7,958 nucleotides of DNA from an uncultured Devosia sp. (GCA_913775215.1 CAJYKO010000029.1:1-7958); one strand, 5' to 3'; shown: positions 1 through 5,716, counted from the first letter of the stretch. Numbers and translations: made by a program. The notes: a model not told the origin generated them from the letters alone.

Positions 1-12
1 TTGGGAAAGAAC

Positions 13-20
13 GGGAGGGA
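13..20 (+). promoter_or_regulatory. Ribosome binding site choosing the ATG at 31
   Basis: A purine-rich GGGAGGGA run lies about 10 nt before the ATG at 31. It favours that ATG over the in-frame TTG at position 1, which has no visible upstream sequence in this window. Confidence 0.55.
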
Positions 21-30
21 GACGCTAGCG

Positions 31-1620
31 ATGGTGGCGCAAGTATCAATTCAAACGCTGCTGTCCGAGGTCGACGAGGGGTCGAATGTCGCCGAGCAGA
101 TTGATGAACGGTTGTCGCAGGAGCTGATCTTCGCGCTCGTCGGCCCGGTGGGCTCTGGCGTCTCAACTGCGGCTAGCATGCTGTACGACGCGCTTTCGAC
201 CGAGTTCAACTACGAGGTCGCGCCGATTATCAAGCTGAGCGATATCATCAAGACCGAGGCGCATCGGGTGAGCGCGACGCCAGCCGCCCGCGACCACCTC
301 GACGATTACATTGAAACCATGCAGAAGATCGGCAACGAGTTGCGCCGCAAATATGGGCCCTTCTACCTGACCGAAAAGGTGGTCGAGCGGATCTGCAAGA
401 TCAGAGAAGACAAGGGCGGCTACGACGCCAAGGGCATTCAAGCGCCAGGCCGTAGAGCCTTCATACTTGACTCGCTTAAGAACGCTGAGGAGCTGACGCT
501 CTTAAAGCGTATCTACGGCGAGACGTTGATCGTTGTCGGCGTGTTCGCGCCCGATGCCATGCGGCAGACCAGGCTGGCGAATGATGGCGTTGACGCCGGA
601 CGCGTCAAGGCTATCGTTGATCGGGACCAAGGCGAGGTTACGACCTTTGGCCAGATGACCCGTAAGATCTTCCAGAAGGCCGATCTCTTTCTTTGCAACG
701 ACCAGCGCAAAGAGGAGATGAAGCAGAAGATTACCCGTTTCTTGCACCTCGTTTTCGACACCGGCGTGCACACGCCCAGCCGTGCCGAGTCGGCGATGTA
801 TGAGGCTAGCTCATCTGCGGCGAACGCGGCATGCATGTCCCGCCAAGTTGGCGCCGCGATTGTCTCGGCCGATGGCGAACTCATCGCAGTGGGATGGAAT
901 GACGTGCCGAAGTTTGGTGGCGGGCTCTACGGCGAGGATGACCGTGCCGTGCACGACAAGGACGGCACCCACGACCATGATTACCGTTGTTATAATTGGG
1001 GCAAGAAAATCTGCCACAATGAGATTAGGCGTAACGAAATTCTCGAAAAGATGGTGAAGAATATCGCTGGAGCCGAACTGCTTCGCGAGGGCGTTACCGC
1101 CGACGCTGTCCGCGCGGCGCTGAAGGGTACTGGCGTTGACTCGCTGATCGAATTCTCCCGCTCCATCCACGCCGAAATGGAGGCGATTCTCTCAGTCGCC
1201 CGCGAAGGTAAAAACTCGCTCGTTGGCGCAACTCTCTTTACGAACACCTATCCGTGCCACAATTGCGCCAGGCACATCGTCGCCGCTGGCATCACCACGG
1301 TCATCTACATCGAACCGTACCTTAAGAGCTTGGCGATTGCCCTTCACAGCGACGCGATCACTGAGGACGCGACCGAGCCGGACAAGGTGGTGTTCCGACA
1401 ATACGACGGAGTCGCGCCGTCCAACTACGTCCGGCTGTTCCGTCCGGCTTCCGATCGAAAGAAGGACGGCAGGCTGGCCCGACCGGACCCGAAGACCGCT
1501 ATGCCCGTTTTCCGCATCCTGCTGGATGCGCAGAGCGACTACGAATACAAGATCATTGCGGACCTGTCGGATAAGGAGCAGAATTCAGTGACGCCAACGA
1601 TTTCGGTCATGCCCACATGA
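31..1620 (+). CDS. Anti-phage dCTP deaminase (AvcD/DcdV/DCD-like), kinase-like plus deaminase domains
   Basis: The product is about 529 aa. Numbering from the ATG at 31, an N-terminal P-loop lies at residues 38-45 (GPVGSGVS), followed by a conserved DSLKNAEEL segment near 147-155 that is typical of the dNMP-kinase-like half of this family. The C-terminal half (about 250-460) is a zinc cytidine/deoxycytidylate deaminase domain, with H380-A-E382 as ligand and proton shuttle and P-C409-x-x-C412 as the other ligands. A Cys/His cluster (C320, C328, H329) sits in an insert before it. Known members deaminate dCTP/dCMP during phage infection and drain the dC pool, which stops phage replication; they act in the cytosol. 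The Walker A lysine is replaced by valine. Domain order and length fit the family and no frame break is seen. An in-frame TTG at position 1 would add 10 residues and could be the annotated start, but the Shine-Dalgarno favours 31. The stop overlaps the next gene in an ATGA. The region upstream, where Vibrio systems carry the AvcI RNA, lies outside the window. Confidence 0.9.
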   Translation: MVAQVSIQTLLSEVDEGSNVAEQIDERLSQELIFALVGPVGSGVSTAASMLYDALSTEFNYEVAPIIKLSDIIKTEAHRVSATPAARDHLDDYIETMQKIGNELRRKYGPFYLTEKVVERICKIREDKGGYDAKGIQAPGRRAFILDSLKNAEELTLLKRIYGETLIVVGVFAPDAMRQTRLANDGVDAGRVKAIVDRDQGEVTTFGQMTRKIFQKADLFLCNDQRKEEMKQKITRFLHLVFDTGVHTPSRAESAMYEASSSAANAACMSRQVGAAIVSADGELIAVGWNDVPKFGGGLYGEDDRAVHDKDGTHDHDYRCYNWGKKICHNEIRRNEILEKMVKNIAGAELLREGVTADAVRAALKGTGVDSLIEFSRSIHAEMEAILSVAREGKNSLVGATLFTNTYPCHNCARHIVAAGITTVIYIEPYLKSLAIALHSDAITEDATEPDKVVFRQYDGVAPSNYVRLFRPASDRKKDGRLARPDPKTAMPVFRILLDAQSDYEYKIIADLSDKEQNSVTPTISVMPT

Positions 1621-1898
1621 GCAAAAAGACCCGTGATTCGCGTCAGATGCCGCTCGACTTCGACCTGACCACCCTCGTCGACGTGAAGGACACCGTTTGC
1701 CAGCATCGTCTGGTCAGGACCGCTCCGATGGTGCCAGCTGTCCGTGAATCGGTTTGTATGCACGCCACGTTCGTCGGCGCCACGATCGTCTCGTTTACTG
1801 ATGCCGGCACCTTGGCACTGCGCCGGAGGGCCGTGCAACGGGTGATCAACGCCGGCATCTTCCCAACGCCGCTGACAAAGATCACCTCTAAAGATTGA
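1617..1898 (+). CDS. Hypothetical 93-aa protein coupled to the dCTP deaminase
   Basis: I do not recognise this protein. It starts at an ATG that overlaps the deaminase stop codon (ATGA), so it is very probably translated by coupling and belongs to the same operon. The first 15 residues are basic and polar and are followed by MPLDFDL. The middle has two cysteines (C28, C47) and a short hydrophobic stretch (about 52-60). A basic helix-like segment (LALRRRAVQRVINAG, about 66-80) comes near the C-terminus. There is no signal peptide, membrane segment or clear catalytic motif. The 4-nt overlap and shared strand suggest an accessory or controlling partner of the deaminase, but this is inference from position only. 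It could also be an unrelated small gene. No further gene follows on this strand; the next 150 nt are non-coding up to the palindrome at 2051. Confidence 0.6.
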   Translation: MSKKTRDSRQMPLDFDLTTLVDVKDTVCQHRLVRTAPMVPAVRESVCMHATFVGATIVSFTDAGTLALRRRAVQRVINAGIFPTPLTKITSKD

Positions 1899-2050
1899 GC
1901 CGAGCGTCCAAGGCGCCTCGTTCCAAAGAGTGGCCGATTGGCGCGACAATCCGCTCGAGCATCGCACCGCGCTTTCAGGGCAAATCCGAAACCTGCATAC
2001 GCGGCGAGTTGAGGTAAAAGACCTACTATCTTTCGTTGATCAGTAAGGCG

Positions 2051-2072
2051 GCAGGGGGCAATTGCCCCCTGC
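2051..2072. terminator. Perfect 22-bp palindrome between convergent genes, probable bidirectional terminator
   Basis: GCAGGGGGCAA is followed at once by its exact reverse complement, giving two 11-bp arms with no spacer. As RNA it would fold into a GC-rich hairpin with a tight AATT-containing loop. It lies 7 nt past the stop of the minus-strand DUF3892 gene and about 150 nt past the end of the plus-strand 93-aa gene, the expected place for a shared terminator. Neither side has a strong T-run, so it may instead be a Rho-assisted or transcript-stabilising hairpin, or a protein-binding palindrome. The 1899-2050 stretch before it shows no gene or other structure I can support. Confidence 0.5.
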
Positions 2073-2079
2073 TCCTTCC

Positions 2080-2343
2080 TCAGCAATCGGGCAGATCGTC
2101 GAGGTTGTTCTTGGTCGAGCCATCACGGCGGGTGCGGAGATACTTACCCGTCGTGCCGTTGACGACCGTGACCGGCGTCTCCTGGCCATCGGTCCACGCG
2201 ACGTAATACTGGTGATCGCCGTTCTCGATATCACGGATCGCATCCGCCTTGAGGCGGGGCGACCAGCTCTGCCCGGCATTGCAGAGCTTCGTGATGTCGC
2301 CGTCTTTGTCCTTGCCGCTCTTGGTTACTTGGCGCCTGGCCAT
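2080..2343 (-). CDS. DUF3892 domain-containing protein
   Basis: The small cytosolic protein has 87 aa. Recognisable DUF3892 features in order are the ITKLCN segment (about 17-22), the helix DAIRDIENG (34-42), the strand YYVAW (46-50), and the ending K-YLRT then D-STKNNLDDLP-C (68-87). DUF3892 proteins are short, widespread and of unknown biochemical function; there is no catalytic motif here. I prefer the start at 2343 because an AAAGGA lies 10 nt upstream of it. The earlier in-frame ATG at 2352 (three extra residues) would be only about 1 nt from that site. The gene lies 68 nt downstream of the DUF2188 gene on the same strand and probably shares its promoter, with a hairpin between the two that may change their relative expression. 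The family call is secure and the function is not known. Confidence 0.85.
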   Translation of the reverse strand: MARRQVTKSGKDKDGDITKLCNAGQSWSPRLKADAIRDIENGDHQYYVAWTDGQETPVTVVNGTTGKYLRTRRDGSTKNNLDDLPDC

Positions 2344-2353
2344 AATCGTCATG

Positions 2354-2359
2354 TCCTTT
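2354..2359 (-). promoter_or_regulatory. Ribosome binding site for the DUF3892 gene
   Basis: AAAGGA on the minus strand is 10 nt from the ATG at 2343 but nearly abuts the ATG at 2352. It therefore decides in favour of the shorter product. Confidence 0.5.
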
Positions 2360-2379
2360 CATTCCGCGTTTCAGTGGGA

Positions 2380-2406
2380 CGGGCCGTGCCTTTGGGACAC
2401 GGCCCG
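2380..2406 (-). terminator. GC-rich hairpin between the DUF2188 and DUF3892 genes
   Basis: CGGGCCGTG (2380-2388) pairs perfectly with CACGGCCCG (2398-2406) around a 9-nt loop. It starts 5 nt after the DUF2188 stop codon on the minus strand. No T-run follows, so it is a weak or partial terminator, or a 3' stabilising hairpin that keeps DUF2188 message above DUF3892 message. The pairing is seen directly; the role is inferred. Confidence 0.45.
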
Positions 2407-2411
2407 CTTGG

Positions 2412-2636
2412 TCAGCCTCGCGGCGGGAAGGGGTCGCTGCCGTAGCTATCGCGATCTCTGATCTGGCCGTTGCGGCCGTGGATCAGAAGCTCGCTGTGCT
2501 GGTTCTGCGCGATGCCTCGCGCTGCATTGATCGCGTCACGCTGGGTGTCATGGACCGACGTCGCACGACCGTTGCCGGCACCGCGAACAGCCCAACCACC
2601 TGCGTGCGGGACGACATGCTGGTTCTTTCCGGACAT
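2412..2636 (-). CDS. DUF2188 domain-containing protein
   Basis: The 74-aa protein shows almost the whole DUF2188 pattern: KNQHVVPH then GGWAVRG-GN-RATS (about 4-27), the helix TQRDAINAARGIA (31-43), the strand SELLIHG (48-54) and the ending GQIRDRDSYG-DPFPP (57-72). DUF2188 proteins are small, soluble and of unknown biochemical function. They are often found singly or with other tiny stress-type proteins, and the strand-helix-strand content hints at a compact binding fold. The start is fixed by a full AAGGAGGT Shine-Dalgarno 6 nt upstream, so strong translation is expected. It is the first gene of a probable two-gene minus-strand unit with DUF3892 and is divergent from the sigma-like gene at 2826, with 189 nt between them. 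I see no convincing sigma-70 or GGAAC/CGTT-type promoter on this strand. Confidence 0.88.
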   Translation of the reverse strand: MSGKNQHVVPHAGGWAVRGAGNGRATSVHDTQRDAINAARGIAQNQHSELLIHGRNGQIRDRDSYGSDPFPPRG

Positions 2637-2642
2637 AATTCT

Positions 2643-2650
2643 ACCTCCTT
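2643..2650 (-). promoter_or_regulatory. Consensus Shine-Dalgarno of the DUF2188 gene
   Basis: AAGGAGGT on the minus strand is fully complementary to the 16S anti-Shine-Dalgarno and is 6 nt from the ATG. It is the strongest site in the window and suggests high translation of this small protein. Confidence 0.75.
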
Positions 2651-2714
2651 CCTCGCGCTTTAAGGGTAAGACGGCTTGCGACCCCGCTCCCGATCGTCTT
2701 CATTGACTATCAAG

Positions 2715-2803
2715 GGGGTAGGCTGAAACGGCGGGTGCTCTCGGACATCCCGGCACGATTTTTTCGTGTCGTGTCCGAGCCGAGCTGAAAGTCAGCCTAC
2801 TCC
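2715..2803 (+). repeat. Nested inverted-repeat structure in the divergent intergenic region, leader of the sigma operon
   Basis: Three helices nest inside one another. The outer pair is 2715-2726 with 2792-2803 (core GTAGGCTGA / TCAGCCTAC plus two GC pairs and one G-U). The middle pair is CTCGGACA 2740-2747 with TGTCCGAG 2772-2779. The inner pair is 2751-2758 with 2764-2771 (CGGCACGA / TCGTGTCG, one G-U) closing a T5 loop. The element ends 22 nt before the GTG of the sigma-like gene. It could be a structured 5' leader or small RNA, or a protein-binding or mobile imperfect palindrome in DNA. The loop T-run is not placed after a stem on the plus strand, so it is not an ordinary terminator. A TTGACT at 2703-2708 could be a -35 box, but no good -10 follows. 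Confidence 0.5.
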
Positions 2804-2825
2804 GTCAGGAAGCCGGCGGAGTTGA

Positions 2826-3386
2826 GTGAGCGAACAGACCCTTGATCTTGCGGAAGCGCGGCAGGCGATCGAGTGCCTGACATCGACCGATCTCCTCAGG
2901 CTGAGGAAGGCGGGACGACAATATGCGTTTGCGGCTGGGTGTGAGGTCGACGATCTACTTAATGAAGCGGTATGTCAGACGATCGAGGGCGTTCGGAATT
3001 GTCCGCGTGGGATGGAGATGGTGCCATTCTTGATCGGTGTCATGCGCAGCCGCGCGTCTGCTAGGCAGCAGAAGGTCGAACCCGAACTGGTGTCGGCTGA
3101 TGCCACCGATGCCGAAGGCCGGTTCCTGCATGAGCCGGTAGAAACGAAATCCAATGTCGAGGAACTGGCGCTTTCACGGGAAGATGCGTCGGCTCGACGA
3201 AATGCGCTGGAAACCTTGTTTGCCGATGATGAGGAAGCAACCTTATTCCTGTGGGCGTATCTGGACGACCTTCCGAAGGAGGAGATTATGACCATGATCG
3301 GTGTCGATATGACGGCGTATGCCACTATCCGACGCCGTGTCCGCCGCAAGATAGATGCGGCTTTTCCCAATGGATGGTCATCGTGA
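2826..3386 (+). CDS. Short sigma-70-family (ECF-like) RNA polymerase sigma factor
   Basis: The 186-aa protein has a two-domain ECF layout. An N-terminal helical region resembling sigma region 2 (about 22-80) includes VDDLLNEAVCQTIEG and VPFLIGVMRSRASAR. An acidic, poorly conserved linker covers about 84-120. A C-terminal region-4-like helix-turn-helix (about 125-178) has LDDLPKEEIMTMIGVDMTAYATIRRRVRRKI, whose arginine-rich last helix is the expected -35 contact. Sigma factors direct RNA polymerase to chosen promoters. The match is by pattern, and region 2 is more divergent than region 4, so a sigma-like DNA-binding regulator is possible. The start is a GTG with GGAG 4 nt upstream, which is a short spacing. 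Its stop overlaps the next gene's GTG (GTGA), making it the first gene of a three-gene operon with a helical protein and an ImmA/IrrE protease. That context suggests its activity is controlled by those partners; this is inference. Confidence 0.7.
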   Translation: MSEQTLDLAEARQAIECLTSTDLLRLRKAGRQYAFAAGCEVDDLLNEAVCQTIEGVRNCPRGMEMVPFLIGVMRSRASARQQKVEPELVSADATDAEGRFLHEPVETKSNVEELALSREDASARRNALETLFADDEEATLFLWAYLDDLPKEEIMTMIGVDMTAYATIRRRVRRKIDAAFPNGWSS

Positions 3387-3814
3387 GCGGCGCGGGGCGC
3401 CCTACCCCTCCGATCAATCGGCTGGCGGATGAACTGGTCGCAGACATAATGGCTATGTCGGATGCGGAATTACTGGCGGAGGTCGAGGCTGAAGGACTGA
3501 ATGTCGAGGATGAAGCCGACCGTATCCGCGCGATAATCTCGACCGCAACCGCCCGATCTGGAAAATCGCGCCTCCAGGCTGCGCGAGCGGAGATCGATCG
3601 CGTAGCCGGAACGGGCCGAGGGCAAGTCCACCGGCTTCCTCTCAGGGATCGAGCGGCCGTCCTTGCCCGGTTCGCCAACGATGACACCAAGCTGAAAAGC
3701 CGGCTGACGATGGCCGCACGCAACGGCGAAGGCATTACCGAGAAAGAGATGGATGATATTCTCGCCGATTTGCGAGAGCTTGGTGCCATCGACGAAGACG
3801 GCAATCCGATTTGA
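3383..3814 (+). CDS. Hypothetical 143-aa acidic helical protein, middle gene of the sigma/ImmA operon
   Basis: I do not recognise a named domain. The N-terminal half is helix-rich and acidic (INRLADELVADIMAMSDAEL, then LAEVEAEGLNVEDEADRIRAII, about 11-52). A basic turn with SGKSRLQAARAEI follows (59-71). The C-terminal part has LPLRDRAAVLARFANDD and ends in a helix EKEMDDILADLRELGAIDEDG (about 120-140). There is no signal peptide, membrane helix or catalytic motif. The start is taken at the GTG at 3383 because it forms a GTGA overlap with the sigma stop and matches the TTGA junction at the other end. The ATG at 3374 would add three residues. Open frame extends further upstream to 3251, but that part lies inside the sigma gene. 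From its position between a sigma-like factor and a protease it could be an anti-sigma factor, an adaptor, or the protease's substrate. This is inference. Confidence 0.7.
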   Translation: MSGAGRPTPPINRLADELVADIMAMSDAELLAEVEAEGLNVEDEADRIRAIISTATARSGKSRLQAARAEIDRVAGTGRGQVHRLPLRDRAAVLARFANDDTKLKSRLTMAARNGEGITEKEMDDILADLRELGAIDEDGNPI

Positions 3815-4572
3815 AGGGGCTTGGCCAAGCCGAAAAGCTTTTGCAGTCCCTCGGCGTCACCAGTCCGGATGAGATCGATATAGAGGCGATCGCCTGGACG
3901 ATGGGTGCCAAGGTGCGCAACGGCATTTTGGAGAGCTGTGAAGCCAGGATCATCGGCTTTCGCGATCAGGCGATTATAACTGTGAAAGGCGATGGCGATC
4001 CGCGTCGCCGTCGCTTCTCGATCGCGCACGAGTTGGGCCACTGGCAGCATCATCGCGGCCGGTCGTCGGTCTGCAGGGCGAGTGAGATCGGGAGTGTCAG
4101 CCAGGGCGGTGCCGGCATTGAGCGGCAAGCCGATAATTATGCCGCCGACCTGTTGATGCCTGCCTATCTGTTTCGACCGCTTGCCGCCGCTCAACGGCGG
4201 CCGTCATTCGAAGCAATCGACGCTCTGGCGGCTGCCTTTTCCACCAGCCGGTTGGCGACGGCGCTAAGGTTTATCGATCATAGCCCTTGGCCCTGTATGA
4301 TCGTTTGCCACGGTCAGAACGGACGCCGATGGTTTCGACGCAATGGCGGCATTCCGGATCACTGGTTTCCCCGTGATGATCTCGATCCCGAGTCAGACGC
4401 GATGGACATGCTGTATGGAAAGATTGATCGGTCGCGGCCGACGATCATCGGGGCAGACGCATGGTTCGATCGCCGGGGCGCCGATCGGTTTGAGCTAACC
4501 GAGGAGTGCGTCAAAGGCTTTGGGAATGATGTGCTCGCCCTTCTGACGCTGAAAGATCAAATGCTCGATTAG
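3811..4572 (+). CDS. ImmA/IrrE family metallo-endopeptidase
   Basis: The 253-aa protein belongs to the peptidase M78 type. The family's N-terminal pattern (LGVTSPDEIDIEAIAWTMGAKV, about 14-35) is followed by RRRFSIAHELGHWQHH, with the zinc-binding H73-E74-x-x-H77. The third ligand is probably E104 in ERQADNYAADLLMP, 27 residues after H77 as in IrrE. The C-terminal half (about 130-253) is less conserved and may sense a signal or bind a partner. Known members cut a partner transcription regulator: ImmA cuts the ICEBs1 repressor ImmR, and IrrE/PprI cuts DdrO after radiation or redox stress. They are cytosolic. The start is a TTG overlapping the previous stop (TTGA); the next in-frame ATG at 3901 would delete the conserved N-terminus, so TTG is preferred. 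No helix-turn-helix repressor lies next to it, unlike the usual pairs, so the sigma-like factor or the 143-aa protein is the likely target (inference). Confidence 0.88.
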   Translation: MKGLGQAEKLLQSLGVTSPDEIDIEAIAWTMGAKVRNGILESCEARIIGFRDQAIITVKGDGDPRRRRFSIAHELGHWQHHRGRSSVCRASEIGSVSQGGAGIERQADNYAADLLMPAYLFRPLAAAQRRPSFEAIDALAAAFSTSRLATALRFIDHSPWPCMIVCHGQNGRRWFRRNGGIPDHWFPRDDLDPESDAMDMLYGKIDRSRPTIIGADAWFDRRGADRFELTEECVKGFGNDVLALLTLKDQMLD

Positions 4573-4627
4573 GACCGCGCAGCATGGGGCTTTGAACTGG
4601 GCAAGTTGCGCGTCGGCAATTCTCAGC

Positions 4628-5182
4628 CTACGCATCCGCTTGCGTAAGAGTCCGAACCGTCGCGATCGGCAGGAACAACCGCAAGCCGTTGGAGGGCAGC
4701 GGCTCAAAGCCATAACCGGTATAGAGCGCGGTGCGTTTCGCCACCTTCTCGGCATCGCCGCAGTCGAGCACGTCCAGCATAACCACGGCGATACCCAACG
4801 CATCGGCCGCCACAGCCAGTCGCTTGAGGCAATCGACCAGCAGATCGCCGCCATAGCCCTGCCCTTGGAAGCGGCTATCGACCCCGATCATCGAAATATA
4901 GGCGGCCGGGATACTGCCATGCGCAGGCCGGTTGCGGGCGAACCGATCGGGTAGCTCGGCATAGTCGATCGCATGGGCGTTGATGGCGTAGAAGCCGATC
5001 AGCTGGCCTTCGGCACCGACCATCACAAAGGTGCGGACGTTATCCGCCTTGGCGAGCTTGTTCGCGGTCCGGCGAAAGAAGTTGTCGACCTGTGTGATGC
5101 CACAGGAAAAGGCCGTTCGATCATGCTTGGCAGGATCGAACGGTTCGATGGTGAAGGGCTTTGCGTCCTCTGTCGCCGTCAC
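4628..5182 (-). CDS. GNAT-family N-acetyltransferase toxin, TacT-like
   Basis: The 184-aa protein has the N-terminal pattern of TacT/AtaT-type toxins (FDPAKHDRTAFSCGITQVDNFF, about 15-36). It then has the acetyl-CoA loop Q106-G-Q-G109-Y-G111 and the C-terminal strand with ALYTGYGFEPLP (152-163), whose Y154 is the probable counterpart of the catalytic tyrosine. Known relatives acetylate the amino group of aminoacyl-tRNAs and block translation until peptidyl-tRNA hydrolase and the antitoxin relieve it. The start is a GTG overlapping the antitoxin stop (GTGA), with no good Shine-Dalgarno of its own, so it is translated by coupling at a rate tied to the antitoxin. The catalytic elements look intact and no frame break is seen. 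It converges on the ImmA/IrrE gene, with 55 nt between stops and only weak hairpins there. Which tRNA is modified cannot be told from sequence. Confidence 0.87.
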   Translation of the reverse strand: MTATEDAKPFTIEPFDPAKHDRTAFSCGITQVDNFFRRTANKLAKADNVRTFVMVGAEGQLIGFYAINAHAIDYAELPDRFARNRPAHGSIPAAYISMIGVDSRFQGQGYGGDLLVDCLKRLAVAADALGIAVVMLDVLDCGDAEKVAKRTALYTGYGFEPLPSNGLRLFLPIATVRTLTQADA

Positions 5183-5487
5183 CTGCTGACGATCGTCTCA
5201 CGATGCCGCGCGAATGCTGCCCGAAGTCGCTCGGTGGGTGCCGGTGGCGTGTCGAGCGCCGCAAAGAAGTGCGCATGATCGACCGGCTGCAGGGTAGTGC
5301 GTTCGTGCGCCGCGATCGTCTCCATCGCGGAGCGATAGGCTGCGTTCATCGTAAAGACGGAATCGTCCACACCGGAAAGAGCGGCAGCCTGCTGGATCGC
5401 CTGCTTGATGCGCGGCTTGGTACGGAAGTTCATCCGCTCGCTGCTGCGCTCCTCAACGGCGCCGACCTGATCCTGAAAGCCAAGCAT
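5179..5487 (-). CDS. DUF1778 ribbon-helix-helix antitoxin, TacA-like
   Basis: The product is 102 aa from the preferred ATG at 5487, where a GAGGTG (minus strand) sits 5 nt upstream. The ATG at 5499 (four extra residues) overlaps that site and is less likely. The ribbon-helix-helix domain begins at SSERMNFRTKPRIKQAIQQAAALSGVD (about 15-41) with the DNA-contacting strand MNFRTK. The C-terminal part (HAHFFAALDTPPAPTERLRAAFARH, about 71-95) is the conserved D-x-x-F-x-x-LD-x-PP tail that wraps and blocks the acetyltransferase. Known partners repress their own promoter as a toxin-antitoxin complex. The gene comes first in the operon, which is usual, and overlaps the toxin start by 4 nt. A matching promoter and inverted repeat lie just upstream. 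Confidence 0.87.
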   Translation of the reverse strand: MLGFQDQVGAVEERSSERMNFRTKPRIKQAIQQAAALSGVDDSVFTMNAAYRSAMETIAAHERTTLQPVDHAHFFAALDTPPAPTERLRAAFARHRETIVSR

Positions 5488-5491
5488 GGCA

Positions 5492-5497
5492 CACCTC
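5492..5497 (-). promoter_or_regulatory. Ribosome binding site of the antitoxin gene
   Basis: GAGGTG on the minus strand is 4 nt from the ATG at 5487, counting to the end of the motif. It overlaps the alternative ATG at 5497-5499 and so argues for the downstream start. Confidence 0.5.
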
Positions 5498-5512
5498 ATT
5501 CAACCTGCAGTT

Positions 5513-5541
5513 TATGTACGTCTTTGCGGCGTACATTTCAA
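5513..5541 (-). promoter_or_regulatory. Promoter and operator of the toxin-antitoxin operon
   Basis: On the minus strand TTGAAA (5536-5541) and TACATA (5513-5518) are 17 nt apart and read toward the antitoxin start, a plausible -35/-10 pair (the -10 is weak). The spacer is flanked by a 7-bp inverted repeat, ATGTACG (5514-5520) and CGTACAT (5530-5536), separated by 9 nt. Ribbon-helix-helix antitoxins bind such repeats, and binding here would cover both promoter boxes, giving autorepression. The sequence is seen directly; the function is inferred from the family. Confidence 0.5.
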
Positions 5542-5716
5542 CAAAAGATTGAAAGTCGCTCAATTCGGATGTTTTGCTGCAGGTGTCACAACCGGTCGGT
5601 TATGACGCCACCGGTGGACGCGCGCGGTGACTAAGAGATCGGCGCTGGAAGCAACCCGCCGCTGAAGCCGCGTCGATCAGCAATGCGGGAACAACTCCGA
5701 TCTACAACCATTCATG

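Noticed and set aside
1..30. TTG at position 1 as the deaminase start
   Set aside because: Possible but not preferred: the purine-rich site at 13-20 would then be coding, and it is well placed for the ATG at 31.
3251..3382. Upstream extension of the middle gene in the sigma operon
   Set aside because: It lies inside the sigma gene, has no family-like sequence, and the GTGA junction gives a better start.
3325..4194. Long antisense open frame of 289 aa
   Set aside because: Serine/arginine-rich composition typical of a shadow; it is opposite the 143-aa and ImmA/IrrE genes, which have recognised motifs or tight junctions.
4576..4646. Hairpins between the ImmA/IrrE and toxin stops (CGCGCA/TGCGCG and TACGCA/TGCGTA)
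   Set aside because: Stems of 6 bp, one with a 25-nt loop and the other overlapping the toxin's last codons, without T-runs; too weak to call a terminator.
5688..5713. GGAAC box as an EcfG-type general stress promoter
   Set aside because: No CGTT follows at 16-17 nt; only CATT or ATTC is found.
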